Below are positions 22,073 through 32,573 of a stretch of 64,000 nucleotides of DNA, piece after piece; position 1 is the first letter of the stretch, and every line of letters starts with the position of its first letter. Position numbers and translations under genes: made by a program. The notes under the pieces were generated by a model. The model saw nothing but the letters and a program-made list of their open reading frames with translations, searched no databases and was not told the DNA's origin. Origin of the DNA: Phialemonium atrogriseum (Eukaryota > Ascomycota > Sordariomycetes > Cephalothecales > Cephalothecaceae); assembly GCF_030411735.1 (NCBI RefSeq), contig NW_026848149.1, forward strand, positions 811,323-875,322, in the 5' to 3' direction.

Positions 22073-24076
22073 TTAGGCGAATGCCGGCAATACCTCGGAT
22101 GCCGTGAGCACCAAATGCAACTTTTGTTCGTAGTCGAGGCATCTCCCCCCTCCGTCATCAGCATGCAAGTCTTCCATCGCCCAGGCTGCTTCTAGCAATG
22201 TCCTGATGACCCCCAGTGACACAGGTTGTACAGAGACTGCTGCCTGATCGGGAGATATTCCCTCATCTCTACCCAAACCCGAGGTCCGTTGAATCAGATC
22301 GAGAATGTCCCTCCTATGGTCTTCTGAAGAAGTCTCGCACCCGAGGATGAACACGATGAAGGGCAAGTTACAAACGCTGAGGTGTCGTATCCCTGTTGTG
22401 TCACTGTCAAAGGCATCGCTCAGAAGCGAAGACACTGTTGAGATTGGACCGGATAGCTGCCGAGCCGTTCGGACGAAGTAGATCCAAGTGGCCGCAATGA
22501 ACAACCTTTTCTGAAGCTGAGCTTGGACCTCGGCCGAGGATATTGAGTTCGACTGTAGGATTTTCTTCAATTCCCCTGTGGCGCGAGAAAATGTGCGTGA
22601 AATGCGACTACTTATGTCTTCAAGCATGGCCTGATGCGTCTCCGAGTGGCAGTTGTTGCCAAACTCGGGAGCACTCCTCAAGTCAAGAACGTCTACTAGA
22701 AGTTGGAATTCCTCCGAGACGAAGTCTTTGAAGGCGGGAATCTGTAAGTTTTGGATCGAGTGAGCACGGAAATCATCTGACAACTGAGAAGTGCCAGGAC
22801 GTACAGTATAGTTCTTCGGGCACTTAAACTCTAGGGCCTTGCCCCTGAAGTCGGATTTTGTACCCTTATCGACAGATTTCGGTCGATTCCAGTGCATCAA
22901 GCTAAAGAAGGACATGGTATTGTGATAGTGCACGTATCTGTACAGAAGACGAAGATCTTTGCCAAGCATCAGGAGGTTCATTGATTGGTGGGCTTCGGTC
23001 AGGACTGTGTTCGCTCCACAGACAAATAAGCACCACAGTGTAGAAGCAGCAGTGAAAAGGCCGATCTGATAGAACGCCAGGAGTTAGCCTTAACCCCTTT
23101 TGGTGCCAGAGAGGGATGATAGTGCTAGTTTTTAAACGACCAGACATTACTCACTTCTATTCGGCAGAGGAGAATAGCAGCTGCCATATGTTGCATTGTC
23201 TGCACCAGGGTAAGGTTGCCCCTGCTTGCACATTCTCTCAAGGCCTTGAGTGCGCAGGCCTTGAAGCTGATCACGTCCTTGGAGTTGCTAGCCGGGCGGT
23301 GAAGTGCTGACAGGGACAGGATTGAGAACAGAACAGCTTGAGATGACGGGCTATCATCAGAGAGCGCCATCTTCATCAGCAAGTCCCGAAAGTCCGAGTT
23401 CGTCCCCTCAATAGCAGGAAGTGTATTAGCAACGATTCGGTAGACTGTATGAGAGCGAGTTACTTAGTAGCAGACCTTGAAGAGAGAATGGCATGATCGG
23501 GGCATCTACGAAGAAAGCTTACAATAAGACAGCGACCTGCTGCCATCTTGTACAGTTTCTAGTGTTGAATATATCATGGATGGGCTATGAGGAATGACCC
23601 CGAGAGCAGTATAGTTATCTCTGTCGCTCATGTCTGTGGTGTAATTAGCATGGTCAGTGGCTCTCTTTTTTACTTTCTACCAAAGGGGGCAAGGTAACGG
23701 AAGCCCAGAGCGTACATGGAGTCCCATCATGGGACAATGATAGGTATTCTTCCACATGCGAGGACGACACGTTCAAGAAGTGGGACTCGCGACTGGCCTC
23801 GCCTCTGTGTGCGGGTTTCGGGCGTGGGCCGATGACAAAGCGACGCCTATTCCCAGTCCTCGGCCACGACAGTCGGAGGGAATGAACGACGCAAGTCCGC
23901 CGAGATCGACGGCAATTCTCACACACAGGCCGGCCTCCATCGCATCGGATCTTCCGTTCTGTGTTCTGTCAGGAGAGTACTTCGGCCGCTTAATCATGGA
24001 GCTAATTGATTGCTAATTAAGAGCCTATCTTACCTCTACAACTTTCGCAAGTGCGTGTCGCGGCGAAAGTTGCCAT
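22073..24076 (-). CDS. Zn2Cys6 transcription factor, five exons
   Basis: Minus-strand exons 24034-24076, 23716-23958, 23523-23633, 23155-23444 and 22073-23065 give 559 residues. The zinc cluster is split by intron 1: TCESCR before it and ERKIRCDGGRPVCENCRRSRRTC after it, restoring C-x2-C-x6-C-x6-C-x2-C-x6-C. The remainder is the fungal-specific domain type with LFSILSLSALHR, HMAAAILLCRIE and a long helical C-terminus. All phases agree across the joins. The ATG lies only 133 bp from the inner edge of a transposon, so its promoter has been rebuilt by the insertion. Target genes are unknown; the SDR beyond the transposon is a candidate by position only. Confidence 0.85.
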
Positions 24077-24209
24077 CTTTCCAAGTCAAGGGGGTATTTG
24101 GCGGCGCAGTGAGTGATGGAGAAGGGCATGGGAGAAATGTGATGGAATGGGCAGAACTGGGGATGAAGATGACTGATGGTGGAATCTCCACTGCCACTGG
24201 CCATGACTA

Positions 24210-24327
24210 CCCGTGCCACGCCCCACTTTAATTGGTACTCGAGGGCTCCTACCACCTAAAGGTGGTGCTGGCCACCAAAATAACCAGATCACCAAAATAA
24301 CCACTTTTTTGACCATACCTACTATAT
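24210..24327 (+). repeat. Left terminal inverted repeat, 118 bp
   Basis: Matches the right end base for base over 118 bp. It contains an internal palindrome (CCACCTAAAGGTGG) and two near-copies of ACCAAAATAACCA. Just inside it, around 24329-24360, is a degenerate copy of the last third, a possible subterminal transposase site. Confidence 0.95.
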
Positions 24328-24372
24328 CTGCCAAAACAACCACTTTTTTGCCATATATTGACCATTTTAACT

Positions 24373-26037
24373 ATGGAATCACGTATTCAAGAAGCCCTCC
24401 AATACCTTGAAGACTTTCCCGAGGCTAAACTAGCCGCAGTAGCCCGAGAATTTGGCGTGCCGCGTGGCCGCCTCCGCTACCGCTGCGAGGGCCGCGTACC
24501 AAAATCAGGGCAGCCAGCAGCAAATACCAAGCTTACAAGGCCAGAGGAAAAAGCAATTTGCCGCTATATTGATAGACTTGATAGTATCAATCTTTCAGTA
24601 CGCGCAGGCTTTGTGACTGACGCTGCAAATACCATTTTGCGTGAGCGTTGTGGTGCTGAGGATTTTGCTCCGGTTGGCCAAAGATGGACTACCCGCTTTC
24701 TTAAGCGCTATGGCTACTTCCACCAGCTTCAGAAAAGACTCCATTCAGACCGGCAAGCCTCAGAAGACCTCCAACGAGTCAATCAGTACTTCCAGCTTCT
24801 TCGTACGACTATTGCAGCCCATGGAATCCCCCCTGAAGATATCTGGAATATGGATGAGACTGGGTTTCGAATAGGGGTTGGAAAGGATCAGCTCATTGTA
24901 ACCCGCCGGAAGAAAGCCCATTACTTCTCCATTCCAGAGAATCGAGAGTCTGCCACTGCAATTGAGGCTATCTCTGCTGGTGGCCAATATATCCCTGCCT
25001 TCTTGATCCTCTCTGGGCAACTCCATATGGCTCAATGGTACCGAATCCCAGAGCTAGACGAAGAAACTGCCATTCGACCTACCTCTACTGGCTACTCGAA
25101 TGATGAGATTAGCCTTGAGTGGCTTCAGCACTTCGAGAAGCACTCAGCAAAGACTTCCATTAGCTCTAAGCGCTTGCTTATTGTTGATGGCCATGGATCT
25201 CACCACACAAAGCAGTTTATCCAGTACTGCGATGACCATGGAATCATTCCTTTTGGCATGCCTCCAAACCTTACGCATCTACTTCAACCTCTAGACGTGG
25301 TAGTCTTCCAACCTCTAAAGCACTACCATGCGCAGGCACTAGATCTTATGGTTCGCGATGGCCTCATCAATATCTCCAAGATCGAGTTTCTTTCTTGCAT
25401 TGGGAAGGTACGGCAACAGGCATTCAAGAAATCCACTATCCTCTCTGCCTTTCGGAAGACTGGAATCTGGCCATTCAACCCTCAACCAGTCCTGGAAATC
25501 CTGGAAGCTCGTCAAGCCAGAGAAACCCCCCCTCCTGCTATACCAGATAGACTTCATTCTTCACCATTCAATACGCCAGTAACGTTACGGCAAATCAACA
25601 AGGTAGCTGATAAGCTAGAGACTGCACTTGAGGAAGATGAGGATATAGATCCAGACTTTGCCTATAATTTAGGTCGATATATTAGAGGGTCCTTGTCTTT
25701 GGCAGCTGAGCTTGTTCAGACCAAACGAGACCTAGGAAGGACTAAAATGGCAGAGGCAGTAGCTAGGCAACGGCGGGCAATGAAGAATACGCCTTTACAG
25801 TCAGGGGGCGTGCTTACTGTAGCAATAGGGCGTCAAATGGTACAGCAAAAGGAGGTTGACGAGGTTGCGAAGGCAAGGAAGGTCATTGAGGCAGCAGAAT
25901 TGAGGCAGCGGAATGCATATAAACGCTTCTACGAAGAGGTTGCAAAAGAGGCACGCAAATGGAGGATGTCTGGAAAGCTAGAAAGGGCAGAAGTATACGA
26001 TTCAGAGGTAGGATTCCGGTTATTAAAGCGTATATAA
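24373..26037 (+). CDS. Fot1/pogo-family transposase
   Basis: A 554-residue cut-and-paste transposase starting at the ATG at 24373 (an upstream TTG in frame is ignored). The N-terminal helix-turn-helix is pogo/Psq-like (LAAVAREFGVPRGRLRYR), followed by a CENP-B-type DNA-binding helix region (RWTTRFLKRYG). The DDE_1 catalytic core has WNMDETGF (first Asp), LLIVDGHGSH (second Asp) and LLQPLDVVVFQPLK (third Asp), then a Lys/Glu-rich C-terminus. No stop or frameshift breaks it. The repeats and target duplication around it fit this family. Enzyme activity is inferred. Confidence 0.95.
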   Translation: MESRIQEALQYLEDFPEAKLAAVAREFGVPRGRLRYRCEGRVPKSGQPAANTKLTRPEEKAICRYIDRLDSINLSVRAGFVTDAANTILRERCGAEDFAPVGQRWTTRFLKRYGYFHQLQKRLHSDRQASEDLQRVNQYFQLLRTTIAAHGIPPEDIWNMDETGFRIGVGKDQLIVTRRKKAHYFSIPENRESATAIEAISAGGQYIPAFLILSGQLHMAQWYRIPELDEETAIRPTSTGYSNDEISLEWLQHFEKHSAKTSISSKRLLIVDGHGSHHTKQFIQYCDDHGIIPFGMPPNLTHLLQPLDVVVFQPLKHYHAQALDLMVRDGLINISKIEFLSCIGKVRQQAFKKSTILSAFRKTGIWPFNPQPVLEILEARQARETPPPAIPDRLHSSPFNTPVTLRQINKVADKLETALEEDEDIDPDFAYNLGRYIRGSLSLAAELVQTKRDLGRTKMAEAVARQRRAMKNTPLQSGGVLTVAIGRQMVQQKEVDEVAKARKVIEAAELRQRNAYKRFYEEVAKEARKWRMSGKLERAEVYDSEVGFRLLKRI

Positions 26038-26042
26038 CGCGT

Positions 26043-26160
26043 ATATAGTAGGTATGGTCAAAAAAGTGGTTATTTTGGTGATCTGGTTATTTTGGTGGCC
26101 AGCACCACCTTTAGGTGGTAGGAGCCCTCGAGTACCAATTAAAGTGGGGCGTGGCACGGG
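26043..26160 (-). repeat. Right terminal inverted repeat, 118 bp
   Basis: Inverted copy of the left end without a mismatch. It begins five bases after the transposase stop codon, so the gene fills almost the whole space between the repeats. Confidence 0.95.
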
Positions 26161-26545
26161 TAATTGATGCTTGGGCTCAGCCGTCTGACAAATCCAAGTT
26201 AGTAGGGCAAGAATCCCCGAGACGGATGCGAGATAGCCAATGAGAATCGGCGGTAATTATTGGTCATGATCTCTCAATTCAATTCAACCGAGGCGGAAGC
26301 GGAAGAGCTACCTAGTTATGTTGAAATTTACCAATAATTATGCCTTTCTAAGATGAAATTCCTGGCAAGTTTGACCGAGGTGGTCATGTAATCGTTTTCC
26401 AACGCTCTGTCTGCCATTTGGCCCAATTATATTAAAATGGACGCCGAAGAATGCAGTTCTTGTGTTGATCCATCCACTATCCCAAGTTCCATCAAGCATT
26501 AGACCAACTCAAAACGCATCCCACGGGCTCATTGTCATTTCCAAG

Positions 26546-27643
26546 ATGCCATCATACGCCGTAGTAGGTGCTTCGCGAGGTCTCGGGGTAAGCAAAGCAT
26601 TCGTCACGCATTCTTACTTTTGAACTCAATTAAGCTAATGCATCACAGTACGGTCTCCTGAAGCAATTATCTGCCGACCCGGACAATGTCGTGTTTGGTG
26701 TTGTTCGCGGCGTCGAGGCTTTTCGAGAGAAGATATCCAAGGATGTTCCATCGCGCAAAAACATCCACGCGGTCTATGGGGATCTCGCTGACCTCGCATC
26801 CCTGAGGGTATTGCCCATTTATCTCGTTCCACTAGCAGTTTGATGCAAACTAACACCTATCACAGGCCGCCGCTGATGCTGTCTCAGCCGTAACTGGTGG
26901 CAGTCTCGATGTCCTCATTGCAAATGCTGCTTTCATCGCGGCCGACTTTGATGTCATAGTTAAGCCGTAAGTATACCCCAGTCACTACACCCAACTGAGT
27001 CATATTATTATCCCTCCTCCCCCAAACCTGGCTAACCCAGTGTTCTTAGAGGGCAAGACTGGGACATATTCGATAAGACCACGCTGGATTCCTTCAAAAT
27101 CAACGCCCTTGGTAATATCCACTTGATGAGCGTGTTCACGCCGCTAATCCAGAAGGGCCACCTGAAAAAGATCGTCGCCATCTCGTCCGGCATGGGAGAC
27201 ATCAACTTTACCGTCGAGGCGAATGTTCGTTTCCAAGCTCCATACTCCATCTCCAAGGCGGCACTAAACATGGCCATTGCAAAATTCCACGTCCAGTACC
27301 GCAAGGAGGGGATACTGTTCATGGGAATTTCGCCCGGCGTGGTTGATACAGGCGTCTATGACCACTTCGACGGTAAGTGCCTGTCTAGCTATCTCGCGAT
27401 CTTTCCGGCTCAGCATAGTTATCACTGCTTACTGACCTATCTATGATGCCAGTAACGGATCCCCACGTACAGGCAGGGTCGCAGGAGATGATGACGACCA
27501 TGAAAAACTACGCTCCGCATTGGGAAGGGCCGATCTCGCCAGAGGAGTCTGCAAGCAAAGTGCTTGAAGTTGTGGATAATGCAACAATCGAGGCAAATGG
27601 CGGCCTGATGGTGTCGCACCTTGGAACAAAGCGTTGGCTTTAG
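26546..27643 (+). CDS. Short-chain dehydrogenase/reductase, five exons
   Basis: Exons 26546-26587, 26649-26807, 26866-26966, 27050-27372 and 27453-27643 join to 271 residues. The Rossmann motif GASRGLG is cut by intron 1. LDVLIANAA, the Ser of VAISSGMG and the catalytic pair YSISK are all present. It is an NAD(P)-dependent carbonyl/alcohol oxidoreductase, probably cytosolic, of the type often called norsolorinic-acid-reductase-like or C-factor-like. The substrate is unknown. It stands alone between the transposon and an unrelated minus-strand gene. Confidence 0.87.
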
Positions 27644-28056
27644 CTGGAATTGCTACCGGACTCGTCAAACCGTGTCAGATAGAGCTTAGAGAGCTATTAA
27701 CCTGAGCAACTCCCCCCTTCAAATATTCTACTCTACGGGAAGAATTGGACGCCCTACTCGATGTATCTCTTTTTCGCTCTGTCCTGTTTCTGTCGGCAAG
27801 TAGAATGTAGGGGACGCATAGCCTCTAAGAAACACTAGGCACTAACTTCTTTTCCACGGTTTGCGGGACACTTGCAACTGCTGAATCTGTGACCTGTCTA
27901 GCATGAAATTCCAAGTTAGAGATAGACAACTGGGCCGGGCCAGCATAGAATAGGTTGCACGCTAACACAGCTGGGCAGCAACGCGACCGATCCGCCGAAT
28001 CACTCGAGTCTGCTGGGAGCCACCAATTGTCCTCTCCATGTGTTTTAGCCCCTTCC

Positions 28057-28907
28057 TCACATATCATCTGGGTTTTCCTCCTCCTCTCTCTTCCTCTTCT
28101 TTCCATCCGAGCCTGTGCCCTGTCCTACCTTCTGGAACAGAGTATCAAGTTTTTGTTGCCCCCTTTCATGCTTCTCGACTCGGACTTTCTCTCCACGTAG
28201 CACAGGTGGTAGCCCCTGGATACGCCGCCCAGCATCTTCGAGAAGCTCAAGCTCCCGCTCTCTCTGGCCCTTGACGGTGGGGACTGACCAGGAGTTGGAG
28301 GAGGCTGCCTTGTGAGCGAGCTTGTATTTCGATCCAACGAGATGCGTCTCGTACGTGTTGGCGTCTTCCTTCTTAACATACTAGGATGACAAAGAGAGCC
28401 AGTTGGTGAGTTTGGCGCCCCTCTTCTGACTGCAAGCCTCAAACTCACCTGGTGAGCAACGATCAACCAGTGGTACTCAGTCCCCACTGGGGCGCCACTC
28501 CCTTTCGGGGCCGTGCTCGCCCTCCTCTTATGCGTCTTGTAATCAATCTTCCACAGGTCGGGCTCCTCCTTTGTCTCGTGCCAAACACCCGGGTCGTAAT
28601 TCCAGGTATGCGACCCGCCGACCGCCATTCCGGAATAGATCTGGCCGTTGAACGACTTGATTTCGTTATATCGGCTCGCCCCTGCGTAAGTTCCTCCTCG
28701 GCGGCCTCCCGAGGTGTCCACGGGCTGACCCGACGCCGGGCTTGTTGGCTCCCGGGGTATTTCCTCCTCGTCGAGAACAGGGTCGTCAATGTGCAGGCTA
28801 TCCGCAGTGGCAGCATCTGTGGCGCTGCCGACGCTATTCTCGTGAGCATCCCGGTCCTCATTCGCGGCAGCAGATGGCTGCGTCTTGGTACGTTTAGAGC
28901 GAGCCAT
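28057..28907 (-). CDS. Conserved fungal protein of unknown function, probably nuclear
   Basis: Two exons, 28449-28907 and 28057-28380, give 260 residues starting MARSKRTKTQ; an upstream in-frame ATG is possible but less likely. The N-terminal third is acidic and disordered. A conserved-looking core follows (SFNGQIYSGMAVGGSHTWNY, WKIDYKTHKRRA, TEYHWLIVAHQ|YVKKEDANTYET). Then comes a charged helix (KGQRERELELLEDAGRRI), and the end is basic-acidic (KKRKREEEENPDDM) with a likely nuclear localisation signal. I do not recognise a named domain. The splice join restores a continuous core and removes a frame that otherwise runs into low-complexity sequence. Confidence 0.68.
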
Positions 28908-29324
28908 GATTACTTGATCATTGTCTTTGCGTGCGTTTGGAATGTGAACCGGGGTCCAATCCTCCATCATCCACGTTGTCATGGAAGCTCAGGATAACTA
29001 TGACGTCGATGATCACACATGTTATGGTTCCTGATTGGCTAGCTGCGTGCCTCCTCCCAGCGATTCGCCCCACCGTGACGCTTTATTGCTGGCTTCTGGT
29101 AATTACGATGATATGAATGGAATCCGATGTTTCTACAGGAACTTCAGCCATGCCCCAGGAGAAGCTATCCATGTTCGTCAGCACCAGATGTTCCGCGGGT
29201 TCTGACTCAGGCTAGTCGCTGGTTCAAGCAAGTCGAGGGACATCGTTGCCATGATTATTTGCAAAGATTCGACATACGAAGTTTAGTGAAATGCATTTTC
29301 GATCACTCTGAATATCGTTCCATA

Positions 29325-30488
29325 TTAGTTGCCTACTGGGACTATGACGCTATAACTCATCGGGCTTCCAACTTCCTGGACACCGGTGCTCAGGAAAAGA
29401 GGCCGCATTTCCCCATCGTCAGAGAAATACAAGACTGGTCTCTCTCTCCGGTAGAAGTTAATAACAGTCCCATCGTCGTACTTGACCTCGGTGCTGAACG
29501 CCAACGTATTATTGTTGAAAGTCCAAGGTCCCATGAAGTGCGTCGCAAACGCATGCCGTCCAACTTTAGGGCCTTTCCCGAACCCACCCTCTGGTTCGAG
29601 GGAGTGCAGCAATAAATGGTAGTTGCCTCGCTTGTCGAGCCAGATGAAAGGGTCCTCATTCACCGCGCTGAAAATAGGATCCGCCTGGACCCGCGTGTAC
29701 GGGCCCTCGAACCCGGTCGGAGAAAGTGCCAGGTTGATCTGCTCTCCATGCTCGCAGTTGTACGGACAGCCGCGGTAGGCGAGCAGCATCGTCGAGTCCT
29801 TGTCGTGTGGTCCGTGGAGGGCCAGTGGCGAAGGGTTCGTCACATCGGCATCCCAATCGCTGCTGTTTGTGCCTTGGAAGACCTGTCCGTGAAAAGTCCA
29901 AGTGCGCAGGTCCGGGCTTGACTGGACGGAGATGCCGGATTCGCCGTTGTTTGAGTTGCCCGGGCCACAGGAGAATTTGTGTCCGGTGCAGACATCCGCT
30001 GGAGTCTGAGGGCAGCCGATGTAGTAGAGCAGGTACAGGTTGTCTGCCTTACTATAAACGAGAGTCGGGTTATGGGCGAACGAGCCAACGACTTCAGCGG
30101 CGAATGTGTATGGACCCTCGGGACCAGATCTCGACTCGGCGCGGATGATACGGCTGTACGGTGACCAGTAATCTAGGCCACAGTGGTCTGCAAATTCGGA
30201 GAGGAAAAGGTGGTAGAGCGATGGGTCATGGGGGTCATGGACGATCTGGTTGCACCACGACGAGATTCCTTCCCCTGTGCGATTGTACCCGCCGAATAGT
30301 TTTGCGGGACCGGTGTCCAAGACGCCACAGTCAACACCCTTCCAGCCGGGGTCGCAGACGCACTTCCCACAGCGACGCGAACAGATGCCGTTCAGGCTGC
30401 AGTCTTCGTCGGTCATGCACTGTTGAGATGAGAGTGCGATGAAGCTGCAAAGGAGGAGGAAAAGTTGCAGAGTCTTGGAAAGCGCCAT
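29325..30488 (-). CDS. Secreted EGF-like plus GH43-type beta-propeller protein
   Basis: 387 residues, no intron. A signal peptide (LQLFLLLCSFIALSSQQ) is followed by an EGF-like module at about 23-55 (CMTDEDC, GICSRRCGKCVCDPGWKGVDCG). A five-bladed-propeller domain of the GH43/GH32 clan type follows; repeated strands such as NPTLVYSKADNLYLLYYIG and NEDPFIWLDKRGNYHLLLH mark the blades. Such proteins are secreted and may cleave or bind polysaccharide. I could not assign all catalytic acids, so hydrolase activity is uncertain. The promoter is shared with nothing recognisable upstream. Confidence 0.8.
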   Translation of the reverse strand: MALSKTLQLFLLLCSFIALSSQQCMTDEDCSLNGICSRRCGKCVCDPGWKGVDCGVLDTGPAKLFGGYNRTGEGISSWCNQIVHDPHDPSLYHLFLSEFADHCGLDYWSPYSRIIRAESRSGPEGPYTFAAEVVGSFAHNPTLVYSKADNLYLLYYIGCPQTPADVCTGHKFSCGPGNSNNGESGISVQSSPDLRTWTFHGQVFQGTNSSDWDADVTNPSPLALHGPHDKDSTMLLAYRGCPYNCEHGEQINLALSPTGFEGPYTRVQADPIFSAVNEDPFIWLDKRGNYHLLLHSLEPEGGFGKGPKVGRHAFATHFMGPWTFNNNTLAFSTEVKYDDGTVINFYRRERPVLYFSDDGEMRPLFLSTGVQEVGSPMSYSVIVPVGN

Positions 30489-31139
30489 TTGTGTACTTAT
30501 TTGCCTTCCAAAGAAGGAGTCACTATCTTGTATAGATGTCCTTGCAATGATGTTTGTAAATCTCCATGGTCTCTCGGGCCTGAAGGAAAAGACGTATTAA
30601 TTATATACCAGCCTTCTTGGGAGAAGTCGGATGAGCCAACTTTGGTCGTAATACCCCGTCGGATATTTCAGGTTGACAAGGTTCAGATATATCCCCGCGG
30701 TGATAATTCAGGAACTCCATCTGATGTCCTGTTGTTGGATCTAGCTTGAAGATTAAAGCCCGCTACTCCTCATTTTATCGTATCCTGGCTGTATCGGGGT
30801 GGAGATGTTAGCTTCCCCGCAGTTTGTTCACTCTGAAAAGGGTAATGGACTTGGCAATCACTAGGAACGGTTCCTAATTAGGCCCGAGCTAATGTTCAGG
30901 AACTGCAAACTCTTCTTCCTGCGGAACTAGGCGCAAGAAAGTTGGGCGCGATCCGGGTAGCAAGCAAGTTACGTTGCATCACCCAAAACCTCCCAACCAT
31001 ATCTGCGAGCTACGATCGCACCCACTCCTCGCAAACACTTGTTTCCATTCAGGCTAGATTCTCTAGCTCTTCGGTTATCAAAGGTGTCATTACCATTCTG
31101 CCGTCTGAAATGGCCGAGGGGGTACGAACTAACTGCGGG
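30489..31139. other. Intergenic region, no gene seen
   Basis: Promoter side of the EGF/propeller gene. Open frames on the plus strand show no family features. Confidence 0.45.
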
Positions 31140-31730
31140 TCAGCCTCCCCAATATTGACCCCTGGAGAGCTGATCAAACTGCAAACAAAAGGAAAAAACT
31201 CCCCAGATCAAGACGTGTAGTGCGTTTCTACTCTTTCCCTTTCGCTCAAAGAGGTCCACATACATATTCCCAAGGAACCCGTTACCTTCGCACGCACTGT
31301 CCCAAACGGCGAAGTCCGTCACACTTTCCTGCCATGTTGTTGCTACCGCAATGTGCTCGAACTCCATGTCAAATCGATTCTCAAAGACTCGAAGCATTCC
31401 GTTGAGGGTATGCATAACTTCAACATACTCGGCGAGTTTCTCACTGTTGACGGCGAAGCTTTCCTTTTCTGTTTATAAAGATAGTAGACCTGGCCCGGTC
31501 CCAGACATACAGCTCAGCTGTATCCTCCTCTGAGTTCAGTGTCTGTTCTCGTGAGTTGCAAGAGCCTCTCGGTCTTCGCCCTGGCAACGGCTCCAACCTC
31601 TTCCGCAACTCATGCAACTGGGCCGCAACCTCGGCCACACTTGATGCCCTACTCTCCTACAGCTTCAACGCAGCATGATTGTCAAACCCTAGCAGTCGAG
31701 TAGTCTCATCTCTCGGGTATACCATCTTTT
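31140..31730 (-). pseudogene. Relic of an M3 metallopeptidase (saccharolysin/thimet-oligopeptidase type)
   Basis: Pieces in order on the minus strand match the part of the M3 family just before its zinc site: RDETTRLLGFDNHAALKL then a stop; EVAAQLHELRKRLEPL; ELYVWDRA; and, in another frame, SEKLAEYVEVMHTLNGMLRVF then FAVWDSACEGNGFLGNMYVDLF. In-frame stops and frame changes separate the pieces. The HExxH zinc-binding motif, which should follow, is not found, and neither are the family's N-terminal parts. This is a decayed internal fragment, non-functional. Confidence 0.65.
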
Positions 31731-32573
31731 CTAGGCTCGCAGATCTTCGTGAAAGCGTAAGCGTGGAAATAGAGGGACATCACCTTGCTGAGTTTATAAC
31801 ATAAATGAGTCGATAACCCAAATGGTGCCTTCGAGATCGATGTAAAGGACGTTAATGCCCGTGAGCGTTGCTGGTAGGGAATTTTCAGCAACAAGAAATT
31901 CTTATTCGACACGAGACCTATTGTCAATATCTTAGCTCCGTCGTGTTTGCTATCTGTTTCCACGAACATATTGTTTCAGAGATAGAAACAGCCACGAGTA
32001 ACGAATGGTAGCGCTTTTGTGGTTAATGTCCGGAGAGTCTTGTTGTCGATGTCGAGAAAACCGAAAAGGGGTAAAAAGAGGGGGGGCTGCACACTGGTTG
32101 CGGTCGCCAACATGGCTCCCTATATATGGCGTATTGCTATGCCTAGATCTTAGAATACCCCGACTGATTAACCAGTACACTTCCTTAAGATGTATAATAA
32201 TACTACTCCCCTCTTTATTTGGGTATTTTTGTGTTCCAATGGTTTCAGACGTCAGTCTTGTGAAATGGCCTCCAACGAGGAATCCTTGAAAGAATTGCCG
32301 GCATTTGCGTACACAGGGTCCGTGCATTTTTGCCAAACCCCTCCCCTCTTCAACCACCATCTCCCTTGGAATATTCCCCGCTTTGACGGCTGGGCAGGAT
32401 TACGAATGAAGGGGTATAGATGCTGTTTGGTTTGCATAAGTAGTTAAAGAGGAGAGTACACTAGCCGATAGCATAAAAAGCTCCGGATCATGATTTTGGG
32501 GGGAGGGCCGAAATACCAAACCCTCAACACCACCACCCTCAGCCCATAATCCAACCAACCAAATCTTGAAGGC
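31731..32573. other. Intergenic region and cupin promoter
   Basis: No gene recognised. It includes a GCGGGGAA-type site on the minus strand (TTCCCCGC, 32374-32381) about 190 bp upstream of the cupin start; similar sites occur before other genes of the following cluster. Confidence 0.4.

Larger units (their letters stand above)
24210..26160 (+). mobile_element. Complete Fot1/pogo-type DNA transposon
   Basis: A 1,951-bp element bounded by CCCGTGCC...GGCACGGG and flanked by TA at 24208-24209 and 26161-26162, the target duplication of Tc1/mariner-pogo elements. It holds a single intact transposase and long perfect terminal inverted repeats. These features point to a young and possibly mobile copy. 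It is inserted between a Zn2Cys6 gene (start codon at 24076, transcribed away) and an SDR gene starting at 26546. Confidence 0.95.
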
